NCBI GenBank assembly: GCA_024196135.1
Contig: JAMQCK010000033.1
Span: 86,335-150,334 of the forward strand
Source of the DNA: Pleurotus ostreatus/Saccharomyces cerevisiae fusant
Lineage: Eukaryota; Opisthokonta
DNA length: 64,000 nt
Direction of reading: 5' to 3'
In this document: one piece after another, positions 1 through 11,653 of the stretch
Numbering within the stretch: position 1 is the stretch's first letter
How the letters are laid out: each line of letters begins with the position of its first letter
Translations under genes and position numbers: made by a program
Notes under the pieces: model-generated
The model's database searches: none
Told to the model about the DNA's origin: nothing
Seen by the model: only the letters and a program-made list of their open reading frames with translations

Positions 1-1401
1 AGCTTGCCTCCGTCCATCCGGATCTCCGTCGCATCTCCGTCGCTGTCTGTCATCTGAAAATCTCCTCCAGATCTCAGCACTTCGCAAAGGCTCCCACTGG
101 CTCCCAGAACTCCTGTCTTGCTGGATGCTGTGGTTGCTGCGGCTTTGGCGATACTTCCGTTGGAAGGGTGCGTCATTGGGCAGGACCCGATAACGACGTC
201 TTCATTCGAAGCTGCTCCTTCGCATACCTCGACTGCATGGGCAGTACACGCAGCATCTACCTTTTTGATCAATTATCACGGGCTTCCAAGAGATCTGGGC
301 GACAGTCGAGAGGATGGTGCTTTTCGTCCCCTTCTGGCCGATATGGTTGTGGGGGAACGAGATAGTGGAAACCTACGAAGCAGCAAGCTGGCAACGGCGC
401 AGCCATCTCATGGGCCACTTTTGGACGGTGCGCGCTCATGAAGCTTACAGAGAAAAAATAGGTTTACGACAAGACGATGACCTCACGCCCTTCGACTTCA
501 GTTCTTCCTTTTGCCTCCCGGAACTCCTAGTCGTGCCAATCCTCCTCGTTCTTGGTCTTCAAGCTGTACTTCTCGGCGCTTGGCTGTCTTTCTCTACAGC
601 CTCCGCCCAGGAGCAGGTGACCGCGTTCCTGCACCTCAGCTACAGCCGCGTCCCCGAGGTGATCGCGGTGAATGCACGAACGGAACACCAACATTAGATG
701 TTTTGAATTGATGGGATTGACGCGATAGACAATCGAAAAAAAGGTTGAATGGACAATGGGATGCGGAAGCACCAGCCGTCGCCGACTTCGCTCCTTCGAC
801 ATCCTATGACTCGGCGGCCGGACCTGCGCTTGCGTCACCTGAAGCCTGCGTTGGTATCCTAGAGACTGCTCTCCTGACATGGGACCCGCTAGCTCAAAAG
901 CCAACTCGCCTCTTCACGAGTCTCTTCCCGGCGGTCGCATTCACTCCCCCCTTTTGCGATTTTCTTCGGTTCGATTTTCTCCGAGTTCTTTCCCGCCTTG
1001 CCCTGCTGGTCAGGTTCCTGCATTCTTTTATTCGTTTTCTATTCTTCGTTTCCTCTTGGTTCCTTTTCCGCACCAGGCTCGCGCTACCTTTCCACTCTTT
1101 TGGAACCTCCGTGCTTCCGCCTTGCACGCATACGGGCGCCCGTGTGGCCATCCCCATCCGATCAGAACTCCGGATCCTCCTACGCGGACCTCATACGCGT
1201 GCAGAGCAGTGCTCTCCCACGCGACTGTGCTTATCCACCTCTCTGCGCGTTTGTAACAGGTGCCCGCACTATTCACTCATCAAAGCTCAATAGCATCATC
1301 GCTAATTACTATTCGTCTCCCCACAGATAGATAAGGGGCAGCCCTCTTCGACGCCAACTCTTCCTCCGTTGCATTCTCTCCCTCGCTCATCATCGTTGAC
1401 G
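1..1401. other. left flank, no supported gene
   Basis: Several short overlapping open frames lie here (about 118-441, 314-697 and 745-1293). None has a recognisable domain, and none joins to another through convincing splice sites. From about 930 to 1390 the plus strand is rich in C and T with long pyrimidine runs, typical of a fungal promoter just upstream of a start codon, here the ferric reductase at 1402. Confidence 0.4.
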
Positions 1402-3506
1402 ATGCATTCCCGCGCTGAAGCACCCAACGGCACTGCGCAGGGAGGCGCTCCCCCGCAGCAGCCCGTGCGCAAGGAGGACCTAATCGCCCCCGAGATCGTG
1501 TGGCACCTCAACATCGTCCTCCTTTGTCTCCTCGGCTTGCTCGCCCTGACACGAGTCTCCCGCGCAGCCGCGCGTCTGACGAGCACCGGCGAGTGGCTCG
1601 CGGGGCATGTCTTTGGGAGCAAGATCTCCGTCGTGCGGGAGCAGCCGCGGCCGCGTCTTGACCGGGAGGACACCCTCGGCAAGCCCCACTTCGCGGAGAA
1701 GGGAAGCGGCGTCACGCTCACCCAGAGCGCGACGTTGACCCCGACGCTGCAGGGCGAGGGTGGCGCGCGCGCCCCGCCGCACGTTGCTGCCTGCCCTCGC
1801 ATCCTCCGTCCCATCTTCGAGCCCCTTCACTGGCGCTGGACAAAGGGGCACTCGCTCAACCAACTTGTCCTCTACGTCGGCTGGTTTGTCGGGATGGCAT
1901 ACGCCGGACTGTACAAGTCCAATCCATTCACAAATCCTGGTGCGTTTCCCTCTCCGTTTGTGCCGTCGCAGATGCTAAACGTTTGCTAGTGCGCGCTGGT
2001 GCCGTCGCCGTGTCCCAGATTCCGTGGGTCTTCGCTTTGGGAACGAAGGTCAACCCCGTAGGCTACGTTCTTGGTGTCGGCTACGAGAAGGTACCGTTCA
2101 CCCTAGCCCAACGACGCGAGATGCTGGCTCTGACCTATTCAACAGTTGAACTTCCTCCATCGCCATGTCGGACGGCTCATCATCCTCGCCGTCAATGTCC
2201 ATGTTATTGGATATCGTAAGTCTTCGCCTCGTACCCTCCCTCGTAACCGTCTGACACCCTTTTTTCTCAGTGTACAAGTTCTTCTGGGAGGACGCCTTCT
2301 TCGAAGCGATCGTGAAGCCCGACTACATCTGGGGTCTCGTTGCAACCGTGTGCATGGACATGCTCTTCATCTTCTCTACCTCCTGGGTCCGCAACAACTT
2401 CTACAACCTCTTCTTCTGGTCGCACTGCGCCGCCTTCCTTATCCTCATCCCCGCAATCTACATGCACAAGCGCCCCCTTCTCAACTACGTTATTGCATTC
2501 GCTTCGGTCTACGCCTTCGATCGCGTCTTCCGCCTTGTGAAGACGCGCGTGCAGCGTGCGCACCTGCGCGCGATGCCGGAGCTTGGGATGGTGCGCATGG
2601 AAATGCGCTCGCTCACCTCGGGGTGGCGCGCGGGGCAGCATGTGCGCATTCGCGTGCTCAGCTCGGCGATGGGCCTGGTTGGGTGGTCTGAGGTGCACCC
2701 CTTCACGATCGCGAACGCGCCGGGCACATCTTCTGGTATGGTCCTCATGGTCAAGAAGACGGGGCGTTGGACGGTACGACACCTTTTTGCTCTCCTTTGC
2801 TTTTGATCTGACGTGATCTATCCCAGCATCACTTGTTTGAGCTCGCCAAGTCGCGCAGCGCGGAGGGCGAAGAGGACCCGCAGGTACAGGTGATTGTCGA
2901 GGGGCCGTATGGCGGACCTGGCAACTCGATTTTCTCAAGCTACTCTGCGGCCCTGTTCGTCTGCGGTGGGAGCGGAATCACGTTCGGGCTCTCCGCCATG
3001 GACGACCTGCTTCAGAAGGACGCCGCAGGAGAGAGCCGTCTCAAGATCATTGACCTGATCTGGATAGTCCAGGACATCGGTGCGTCGCTCCCTCCTTCTT
3101 TCATTTTGGCCGAGTGCTGAAGGGCGGTCTAGGCGCGATCGCGCCATTGCTTCCCGAGCTCACCGCGCTGTTGCACTCGGCAAGGCACGCGACGGTGAAC
3201 ATCTCCATTCACTACACGCGAGTATCTGCCGCGGGCGCGGCAGCTATTCACGAAGCTACGATTCCGCAAGGCATGCACATCCACGTTGGCCGTCCCCATA
3301 CGAAGCATGCCTTGGACAACATCATCACGAACACGGTGTATGGTGCCGGCGAGCGGAACGCCGAGCCTCATTGTGGTGTCCTCGTCGGAGTGTGCGGCCC
3401 TGTCGCGCTCGCCGACGACGTGCGGAAGACGGTGAGCTGGATCGATCCCAAGAAGCGGGATTTGGTTGGAGGTGTCGAGGTTCACGAGGAGGTGTTCGGG
3501 TGGTGA
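1402..3506 (+). CDS. ferric-chelate reductase, FRE family
   Basis: Probable plasma-membrane flavocytochrome that reduces extracellular Fe(III), using NAD(P)H, FAD and haem. Predicted exons are 1402-1939, 1990-2090, 2146-2215, 2271-2773, 2827-3079 and 3133-3506, giving 612 residues, a normal family length. The N-terminal half has several hydrophobic helices and the haem-type histidines: LNFLHRHVGRL near 214-224, VHVIGY near 231-236, and FFWSHCAAF followed by YMHKR in exon 4. The FAD-binding motif HPFTIANAPG is near residue 380, the nucleotide-binding motif VCGGSGITFG near 449-458, and the C-terminal CGP motif is in VGVCGPVALADD. The ATG at 1402 is the first in frame; upstream in-frame sequence lacks an ATG. 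No multicopper oxidase or FTR1 permease gene lies next to it, so it is not part of a local iron-uptake cluster. The family call is firm; the exact metal substrate is not known. Confidence 0.93.
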
Positions 3507-3921
3507 ACGGACTTTGGTGACATAGAGGGGATCTTTATTATTTGTTGTAGACGCTTTCGTTAGCACGACTCGCGACGACCACTTATTTATCTATAGAGTT
3601 AGGTCGGCGCGCTTACCTGTTGTACAAGTATGCCACCGCCTTGTATAACACTGGGCTCTCATAGAGCCCTCGCTGTCCTTTACTCCATAACATGTTTTGT
3701 ACTCGCTATAACATCGGATTTTGTCTTGTGCCACAAAAGCCGCGGGATAGCCTGAGCCTGGGAGATGGAAATTGTCTCACCGTCGGTCATTACGAAGTCC
3801 AACTTGGGGAAGATACCGGTCAATGACATTGGCGAGAGACTAACAGCCCACGAATAATGTGTTTGACGTGCTTCAACATTGGTCTTCCTGACTACACGGT
3901 TCTGTACATTGGTCTGCTTCT
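3507..3921. other. intergenic between convergent genes
   Basis: This holds the 3' ends of the ferric reductase (+) and the aldo-keto reductase (-). I see no gene, repeat or structured RNA here. Confidence 0.6.
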
Positions 3922-5029
3922 TTACGCAAAGTTATACTTCGCCAAGCGGGCAGGGAAACGATCCCCCTTCGGCTTGAACTCACGCAGCATCGTGTCGATC
4001 TCGTTCAACTCCTCGCCCGTGAGCTCGACCAGCGTCGAGTTCTCCTTGATCTTCTCCACGCTCTTCGAGCCCGGGATCGGGATGATAGTCGGCATGCCTG
4101 GCTTCGCGCTTTGCGCAACGACCCAGGCAAGCGCGACCTGCGCGATGGCGACGCCCTTGCGCTTTGCGAGGCCTTCAACGGCGCGTACGAGCTGGAGGTT
4201 GACGTCAAACACCTCGGGCTGGAAGCGCGGGGAGTGACGGCGGTAATCGGTAGGTGCAAGGTCGTCGATGGACTTGATTTGTCCGGTCTGCAGAATCGAG
4301 TTAGCAATAATATAGACACGAGCTAGTCAGGTCCAGCTCACCAGGAAACCAGCGCCGAGAGGCGAGTACGCAATGATGGGTATGTCCAGCTCCGCGCAGG
4401 CCTTGGCGACACCGTTGTCGAGGATGTCCGTAAACCACGCAGAGAACTCGACTTCGACGCCGCCGTCGATGGGCGCGTACTTCGCAGCCTCGCGAATAGT
4501 CTCCGCGCCGACCTCCGTCAGGCCAATAGCGCCAATCTTTCCCTCGTCAACGAGCTCCTTCATTGCCTTGATCATCGTCTCCACCGGCACCGACGCATCT
4601 CTCCTTCCCGGCTCGAAGACATCGATCTTCTTCACGCCCTGCAGGATGCCCAGGCAGAAGTCCACGCTGCGGCGAATGCCCTCAGGCGAGTTGTCCGGCG
4701 TGGGCTGCCCGGTGCTGACGCCCGCCACAGCGCCCTTAATGGAGAGGATGACGCGGTCGGCGTCCTCGGGGTACTTCTCGAAGTAGGCCTTGACGATGTG
4801 GAGGGAGTTGTGCTCGGGAGAGCCGTAGAACTCGCCGCCATTCCAGACGTTGGCGCCGGCTTCGAGGGCGGCCTTCATGCAGGCGATGGAGTGCTCGACG
4901 GAGTGTTTGGCGTTGAAGGTAAGGGCTGGGGCGAAGGCCTTCAGATATGAGAATAAAAGAGCGGAAGAGCGACGTACACATGAGCCCGAGCCCGATGGGG
5001 CCGACGTCTTTACTGAGATACTTGACCAT
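3922..5029 (-). CDS. aldo-keto reductase, pyridoxal reductase-like (AKR8)
   Basis: Cytosolic NADPH-dependent oxidoreductase with a TIM-barrel fold. Exons in minus order are 5029-4978, 4925-4342 and 4287-3922, giving 333 residues, typical of the family. The start reads MVKYLSKDVGPIGLGLM, the usual first beta strand. The next exon carries NGGEFYGSPEHNS (catalytic tyrosine in EFYG), ILSIKG (catalytic lysine), DVFEPGRRD, IGAIGLTEVG and IIAYSPLGAGFL. The last exon carries the coenzyme-binding stretch PTIIPIPGSKSVEKI. The phase-1 join at 4978/4925 recreates a serine codon and a family-like stretch. The EFEPGRR-type loop resembles fungal pyridoxal reductases (Plr1/YakC-like) more than other AKRs, so vitamin B6 salvage is a reasonable but unproved role. 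Confidence 0.9.
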
Positions 5030-5211
5030 GATGGCTGCTGTAGATGGAGAACGGAGATGAGTTGACACTACCCGAAAGGATCAGTCGTCGTGCCCGCGAA
5101 CGCTGTTGCCACAAATGACACTCACCGTTGATGATAGTCGAGCGCTCGTCCTTTTCGAGGCAACCAGTGCTGGATGGAGAGTGAAGAGCACTCGTGCCGC
5201 TGCATCTGGCA

Positions 5212-5217
5212 TTTATA
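5212..5217 (-). promoter_or_regulatory. TATA box of the aldo-keto reductase gene
   Basis: Minus-strand TATAAA lies about 185 nt upstream of the start codon at 5029. The distance is explained by a likely 5'UTR intron at 5125-5068 (GTGAGT donor, GGGTAG acceptor, CTGAT branch-like sequence), which would leave a spliced leader of normal length. Confidence 0.45.
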
Positions 5218-5831
5218 GGGGTGGTCAGTTCACACGCTCCGGATGGCAACCGTGTCCGTCGCGGTAGCCATCCGTCGCACTCACGCACAACGGAGTAGGT
5301 GAGGGCGCATTTCCTAATCCAGCTGACGATCCACGACAAAATGGGGACGACTAATCCCATGACGGTATTCGCGAGACACGGTTAGCCGGCCATAAAAGCC
5401 CCGTCGGGAAGCCGCTAACGACATATTGACAACTCGCCTGCTGAACATCGTCGGGTTAGTGAGGCAGCTGAGTTTCACCGGTAAGAGAATCTCACCTCGT
5501 CTCAAGGTCTCTGTCATTCAGATGATCAGGCAACGCACCTGGCGAAGATTTTTCCTGCAGGCCTTTGACAAAGGAGGAAAGCAACAGAATGGCATGAGGG
5601 TCGTTGGGTGATTACCACAGGTATCATCTCATCTTCTTCAATATGGATATGACCAACGCAAAGGCTGCGTTGACGGCAATGCTACCTGTCTCCTCGCGCG
5701 TTCTGCCTCTATCCTCGCGCGTTCTGTCTGTCTTTCCAACTCAGCCCGAGTCATGCCTCTGAGCAACAATGACATATGATCACGCGCCCTATCATGCACT
5801 ATACGAAGGAGGCTGTCAGAAAAAGTGAGCA
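5218..5831. other. intergenic, nothing recognised
   Basis: This lies between the aldo-keto reductase promoter and the 3' end of the first array gene. A minus-strand open frame at 5638-5847 partly covers the end of that gene in another frame and has no independent support. Confidence 0.4.
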
Positions 5832-7178
5832 TCAATGATTTTTGCACGCACGCCGCGCGTTGAACCTTGGCTTGCTTAGGCTCAGTGTCCTGGAATCTCC
5901 GAGAGATTCAACATATTCGGCGTCTTGACGCTTGAGTTTGGCAAGGCGCTTCTGTTGCTTCAACTGATACCCCACTCTGATCCTACAAAGGCGCATATTA
6001 GCACCTCGAATAAAGCGACAAAATGCAGAATGGCCGAAGCGGGGTCAGAAACAGAGGAGAAGACGACATCAGAGCTCAGCCACGCACATATGCAGCTCAT
6101 AAAGCTCGGCAAAGAATCCTAATGGATCCGGGGGCACGTCAAACTGCTCGATGTCGTAGGATTCGATCTTGATCCACGGGGGGTTGTCATCGAGTTCTTG
6201 GACTCCCAGAAGTGCGGCTAGTATGCTCTCCGGTCCATCGGTGGACGAAGTCGAGGTCGAGGCACTATTGGCAGATATAGAGGGGACGCTTTGGGAATGC
6301 TCTTGTGCAGCCTCCTTAGCATCCTTGGAGGGAACACTCGCCGGGGCCACATCGGCAGCCTGAGGCTCCAACGGTCTCTCGCCAGCAAAGGATATCTCGG
6401 TAGTGTCGTCCTCTTGTGGAGAAGAGGGGGAGACATCGCCGTTTGACTGCATCTGCGCTGCAGAAGGAAGTGATCCCGGAGCGATAGTAGTGCTGGCTTC
6501 CTCCTGCATGCGCACCTCAGCGCGCTCGCGGCAAATTTCCCACCACGGTTTGCCGTCAGTGCGCTTGTGCCTGTCAGCAACACGGATCGCCATCAAGACC
6601 TGGGCAGGAACATCATGTGGCGGCGGCGCGCGTTGCTCCTTTTTTGCCTTCTGCGATAGATGCGTGTACTTGATGTCGGCCGACAGATACTGGTCGAGGA
6701 CGGCAGCTTCCTCAGGCGAAAGGCACGAATGCGGATCTTCCTCAGACTCGCGGTTTGCGCAGATCGCCACTGTCCGGTACATCCGCGCATGATAGCAATT
6801 CTCCCAGGGGAGATGGGGGAGGGGCTCGACGGGGCGTCTGTTCTCAGGGTGTTTGGTAGTGGGGAAGACGGGGACGGTTTGATAGGACTCGAAGTGTCTG
6901 CGTTGGTCTGAGGGAGGAAGGCCTTGCCTCAGAAAATCCCAGGTGAAGACGCGTACGGGCATGGGACCGGACAAAGCGTGGTGCTCCTGGTCGATCGTGT
7001 TGGTGCTCAGCATAGCATGTAGAGAATGATAACGCACCTTCGATGCAGTCGCCACATATCTCCCGCACTTGAACTTGGCTATTTCTTCCCTCACGATAGC
7101 ATCGTCCATGTCCCACAGGCTCGCTGCAGGGTCCAGCGAAATCACGGCGTACGCGCCATGCCGGGGGACAGGTGCCAT
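5832..7178 (-). CDS. array paralog A, orphan family protein
   Basis: Not recognised. Exons in minus order are 7178-7038, 6986-6088 and 5982-5832, giving 396 residues. The first intron (7037-6987, 51 nt) has no stop in frame, so an unspliced frame also stays open. Block 1 (residues 1-47) has GAYAVISLDP and CGRYVATA. Block 2 (about 50-190) has RVFTWDFLRQGLPP, a TVPVFP-HPENRRPVEPLP stretch, CYHARMYRTVAIC, DPHSCLSPEEAAVLDQY and DGKPWW. A Ser/Glu/Pro-rich variable region follows, then block 3 with WIKIESYDIEQFDVPPDP. The last exon is a basic coiled-coil-like piece, KQQKRLAKLKRQDAEY. It is the most divergent of the three nearest copies and appears to lack the final short exon of B and C, ending at a stop at 5832-5834. 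No signal peptide or membrane segment is seen. Confidence 0.75.
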
Positions 7179-7705
7179 GCTTTCTGGTGTAGTTGTAGGA
7201 GAGGGAGGAGGAGAAGGAGGAGATTATGCCGTGAAGTCATCTCCAGCTCCCTTAAGTATCGTTTCCGTTGCTACCCTAAGATGTGAAATAGTCGAGAACA
7301 AGGAGCACCAAATGCGGTGGCCTTCGCGTCGCGCGACCGGAGTGATCCGAAAGTCGAACATCTCACGTGCTTCGCGTAGCATTCAAAATTCTGTCAGGAC
7401 TTTCATTGCGACGTACAAAGAATGCAGAGTCTCCGATGCTTTCTCCTGTCATTGGTACGAAAGCAGAGATCTCAAGATTACACTGAACCCATGCAGTGCC
7501 ATCCGTATCACTACGATGAACTGCCATTAACAGGAGAAGGAGTACAAAGGACAAAGTAAGCGACGTCGGAATATCAAGCAACATGGACTGGAAAGCGAGA
7601 AGAAATGAGGTGGCGATGTCGTTGAGTAGCGCGCGACTTCTTTGATGCGGGAGTGCACGAAGCCTCCGTCGCCGCTCGGATTGATCCAACGCTCGCAGGG
7701 ATGGT
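7179..7705. repeat. duplicated spacer and promoter between paralogs A and B
   Basis: The stretch about 7255-7375 upstream of gene A matches 9280-9425 upstream of gene B and 11295-11445 upstream of gene C. All share a GAACAAGG(A/C)GCACCAAA core, then CGCCTTCGCG-like sequence, then a (T/C)GAACAT(G/C)TCAC-like motif. Sequence around 7500-7640 matches 9510-9640, so the spacer was copied with the genes. Confidence 0.65.
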
Positions 7706-9081
7706 CTATTTGGTACGAGAGCCCCGACTCAAGATATGTCCGACGTGCTCTATACCTTCGTCAGCTTGCGGGCGCGGTTCTCATCCGGATGGTATACGTA
7801 CTCGTCGACGTCAAGAGCCTGACGAGGAAGGGCTGTTTCGTAAGCCCCGAGACCGAGCGTCCACGCGCCTCAATCGACGCCATAAAGTCGGCGTCCTGGC
7901 GCTGAACGTCCTCCAAGCGCTTCTTCTGGCGCTCGATGTAGTCATTTCTGATCCTTGGAAAGGAGTCAGATCTTCGTACACGTCGTTCGCGAAGGGTACT
8001 GTGATGAATGCAGCTGACCTGTCCAACTCCTCGAGCTCCTCGAAGAACCCAGACGGATGTGGCGGCACGTCGAACTGACGGATATCGTAGGACTCGATCT
8101 TGACCCATGGTAGCTGCTTCTCGAGCTCGTTAAGTCCCAGGAGCGCGGCGAGCATGTCCTCGGGACCAGAGGTGGACGAGCCGCCACCGGAATCACTTCC
8201 GTCGTGCTTTCGCGAAGCTTGAGCAGAAGGCGGAGAGGCAATGACGGGCGAAGCGGCAGCGGCGGGCGGCGGCAACACTTCGCCGGTCGGAGAATGTTCC
8301 CTCTCTTGCGAGATGGAGCGGGAGGCGAGACCGTTCGACGAAGGCGTCGCTGCAGGAGGGTTGGAACTTTGGAGGCCAACGGCCCGAGCTGCCTCCTCCT
8401 CTTGATGCTTCCGAGCGCGCTCCTGGGCGCGCTCGCGGACGATGAACCACCAGGGCTTGCTATCAGTACGCCGACGCTTATTTGCAAGACGTATGGCCAT
8501 TAAGACCTGCGCGGGAACGTCGTGGGGCGGCGGATACTCGCCGTCTTGCTTTGCGCGCTCACACAACACAGAGTAGTTGTTGTCGGTTGAGATATACTGG
8601 TCGAGGACGGCTGCCTCTTCTGGAGATAGACATGACTGAGGGTTCTCCTCCGTGTCGAGGGTCGGGCAAATCGCGACTGTCCGGTAAAGCCGGGCGTGAT
8701 AGCAGTCCTTCCATGGAAGATGAGGGAGAGGCTCAACGGGACGCCTGCTTTCTGGATGCTCGGTATTGGGAAGGATTGGGACGGTCATGTATGACTTGAA
8801 AAAGACTTCTTGGGCATCGGGAGGCATGCCTTGGATGACAAAGTCCCAGGTAAACGTGCGCTGGGGCAAAAGCGCGGAGAGAGGGTGATGATCCTAGTAT
8901 GTGTCAAGCTGTTTGTTATTGGGCTACTGAGAATGATACGCACCTCCGTCGCGGTTGCCACATATCTACCGCACTTCATCTTTCGCAGCTCCTCGTTCAC
9001 GATGGGGTCGTCAATGTCCTTCAGGCTCGACACTGGATCGAGGGAGAGAACGACGTAAGCTCCGCGCCAGGGCAAAGTCAT
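7706..9081 (-). CDS. array paralog B, orphan family protein
   Basis: Not recognised; same family as its neighbours. Exons in minus order are 9081-8944, 8893-8019, 7953-7802 and 7749-7706, giving 402 residues. The start is MTLPWRGAYVVLSLDP. Exon 2 carries PQRTFTWDFVIQGMPP, HPESRRPVEPLPHLPW, NPQSCLSPEEAAVLDQY, PPHDVPAQVLMAIRLANK and KPWWFIVRER, then a variable Ser/Pro/Ala-rich stretch and WVKIESYDIRQFDVPPHP. Exon 3 carries IRNDYIERQKKRLEDVQR, a charged helix likely to form a coiled coil, then DADFMASIEARGRS. The last intron (7801-7750) has a CTGAC branch-like site. Its phase and the exon after it match gene C, which supports the predicted basic C-terminal tail. Spacing of starts from B to A is 1903 nt. 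Likely a soluble intracellular protein; function unknown. Confidence 0.82.
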
Positions 9082-9667
9082 TGTGGCAGTGCTTCAGGAG
9101 TTATGTCAAGAGCAAAGAGGGGAACAAGAAGCGAGGAGAGAAAGAATCTGCTCGGACGAGGGATCGAGATGATGGATACGGAAAAGCTGGCCTCGTATCG
9201 AGGTATGCGGACCGAGATTTCGGGAGGTGAGATGGGGATGGAGAAGATATGCCAAGGAATCATCTTCAGCTCTTAAGTGCTTCTTCTGTTGCTATCCGGC
9301 GGCGCGAGGTGGTTGAGGACAAGGAGCACCAAATACGGACGCCTTCGCGATACGGGACACACGGCCGGAGTGTTCCGGAAGTCGAACATGTCACGCGTGT
9401 CACACTGTTCGAATCTTCATCGTCGTGCCAAATTTCGTAGGTTTACTTGCTCTGATCATCCTACAATTTTATATTGAGCTGAGAGTGACAGATATTTCGA
9501 CGCCCCGTTGTACTGCGATGCACTGCCAAATACAGGAAAGAAGTACATAAATGATGCCTAAAGCGGCGCCGGAAGATCACGCAACATGGACAGGAATGCG
9601 GGAGAAAATCAAGTGGCAAAGCCGCCGAACAGCGTGAGGCTTCTTCGATGTGAGATGGATCGAAGCC
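9082..9667. repeat. duplicated spacer and promoter between paralogs B and C
   Basis: This is homologous to the spacers at 7179-7705 and 11083-11460. It carries the shared promoter core near 9310-9410 and a downstream-type segment near 9505-9650. It has no open frame of its own. Confidence 0.65.
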
Positions 9668-11082
9668 TCACATCGCCGCTTGTACTGGTCGAACGCCCGC
9701 AGAGTCAGACTCTTTGGCACGAGAGCCCCGATTGAAGAAACGTCCGACGCGCTCTGAAAATCGTCAGATTGCGCGCGCGGGTCTACTCACGATGGGATAC
9801 GTACTCGTCGACGTCAAAAATTTGGTCAAAAGGGCTTGCTTCGCAGACCCCGAATTAGAGCGCCCACGCGCCTCAATCGACGCCATATAGTCGGCGTCCT
9901 GGCGCCGAACGTCTTCTAGGCGCTTCTTCTGACGCTCGATGTAGTCGTTCCTGATCCTTGGAAAGGCGTCAGACATTTGTACACGCCAAGAGCACGGTCG
10001 GCGCAGCTCACCTTTCTAATTCCTTGAGCTCCTCGAAGAACCCAGACGGATGCGGCGGCACGTCGAACTGACGGATATCGTAGGACTCGATCTTGACCCA
10101 CGGAAGCTGTTTCTCAAGCTCATTGAGTCCCAGGAGCGCGGCGAGCATACCCTCTGGACCAGAGATCGACGAGGCGTCCGACTCACTACTATGGCCGCTC
10201 CCCTTATGCTCTTGGGTAGGCTGAGCAGCAGGCGGAGAGGCGACGGCAGGCAAATCGGCAGCAGCGGGGAGCGGTGAGCGATCATCAGATGGAGCAGAAT
10301 CCTTCCCTTGCGAACTAGAAGCGTGGCCATTCAACATCGGCGCAGCCGCAGAAGGGTCAGAGCCCCGAGAAGCAACTGCGCGAGCTGCCTCCTCTTCCTG
10401 CCGCTTCCGCGCGCGGTCCTGTGCACGCTCACGAACAATGGCCCACCATGGCTTGCCGTCCGTGCGCTGCCGTTTGTTAGCAAGACGTATGGCCATCAAG
10501 ACCTGGGCGGGAACGTCATGCGGCGGCGGAGGCGCGAGCCCCTCTTCTTTCGCACGCACTAGAAGCCGTGTGTAGCTGATGTCCGTCGATAGATACTGGT
10601 CCAACACGGCGGCTTCCTCTGGCGAGAGGCATGATTGTGGGTCCTCGTCTGTATCCCGAGTCTCGCAAATCGCGACTTTCCGGTACATCCGAGCGTGGTA
10701 GCAATCCTCCCAGGGAAGGTGAGGGAGGGGCTCGACGGGGCGCCTGCTTTCTGGGTGCTCAGTGTTGGGCAGGACGGGGACAGTCATATATGACTGAAAA
10801 TATTTGTCGGGAGCATTGGGGGGCATGCCTTGGACGAGAAAGTCCCAGGCAAACGTGCGCTGGGGCATAAGCGCGGAAAGAGCGTGATGATCCTAGTGCA
10901 CGATAAGCTGTTGTTGGTGGGTCAATTATAATGAAACGCACCTCCGTCGCGGTCGCCACATATCTGCCGCACTTCATCTTTCGCAGCTCGTCGTCCACGA
11001 TGCGATCATCGCCGATGTCCTTCAAGCTCGACGCGGGATCGAGAGAAAGGACGACGTAGGCGCCGCGCCAGGGCAGAGTCAT
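9668..11082 (-). CDS. array paralog C, orphan family protein
   Basis: Not recognised; closest to paralog B. Exons in minus order are 11082-10942, 10892-10012, 9956-9805 and 9753-9668, giving 419 residues. It has the family blocks: WRGAYVVLSLDPASS and CGRYVATATE in exon 1; PQRTFAWDFLVQGMPP, HPESRRPVEPLPHLPW, DPQSCLSPEEAAVLDQYL, PPHDVPAQVLMAIRLANK and GKPWWAIVRERAQ in exon 2; WVKIESYDIRQFDVPPHP near the end of exon 2; IRNDYIERQKKRLEDVRR in exon 3. The final exon encodes a basic tail longer than that of B (stop at 9668-9670). The last intron ends TTTTCAG after a CTGAC branch-like site. Start at 11082 is 2001 nt from the start of B. No signal peptide or membrane segment. Confidence 0.82.
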
Positions 11083-11653
11083 CACGGAAGCACTTCCTGA
11101 TCAGTATCAAAGGCGGGAAAGATGGCGGAAGAGTTTGAGCAAGCAAGAGGAAGCGAGCGAAGAGGTCAGGACGAGAGAGTAGGATGGTGGATACTGAGAA
11201 GCTGGCCTTTGAGTCTTCCCAACGTTTTCAGAGGAGAAGTTACGGGAGATGGGATTGGAGCGGAGGGAAGTATGCCAGGGAACATCTTGAGCCCTGTAAA
11301 ATATGGCTTCTGTTGCTATCCAGCGACGCGAAGTGGTTGAGAACAAGGCGCACCAAACGCGGACGCCTTCGTGTCGCACCGCACGTGAACGGAGTGATCC
11401 AAAAGTTGAACATGTCACATGCGTCACAGTGCTCGAATCTCCACCGTCGGGTTCATAGATGTATCACACCTTATCTTCAGGTATGTTTATGCGCACTTAT
11501 ATTGACCTCTTGTCTGAGAAAAGCTACATATAGAGACTCAAATATATTCTATCGTTGTTTCAAGCCACAATTGCGAGGGAATAGTCGGGGGGGTTAAGGA
11601 CGGGGATGACATTGGGTGGTTCTCTGATTCTCATTATCCGCCCACATAGATTT
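11083..11653. repeat. spacer upstream of paralog C
   Basis: Positions about 11295-11445 carry the same promoter core as upstream of A and B. Similarity fades toward gene D, and nothing else is recognised. Confidence 0.5.

Noticed and set aside
2267..2938. Long minus-strand open frame antisense to the ferric reductase
   Set aside because: It is a shadow of GC-rich coding exons on the other strand, with Arg/His/Pro-rich composition and no domain. Similar shadows occur at 1302-1814, 28748-29560, 32260-33048 and 34961-35707.
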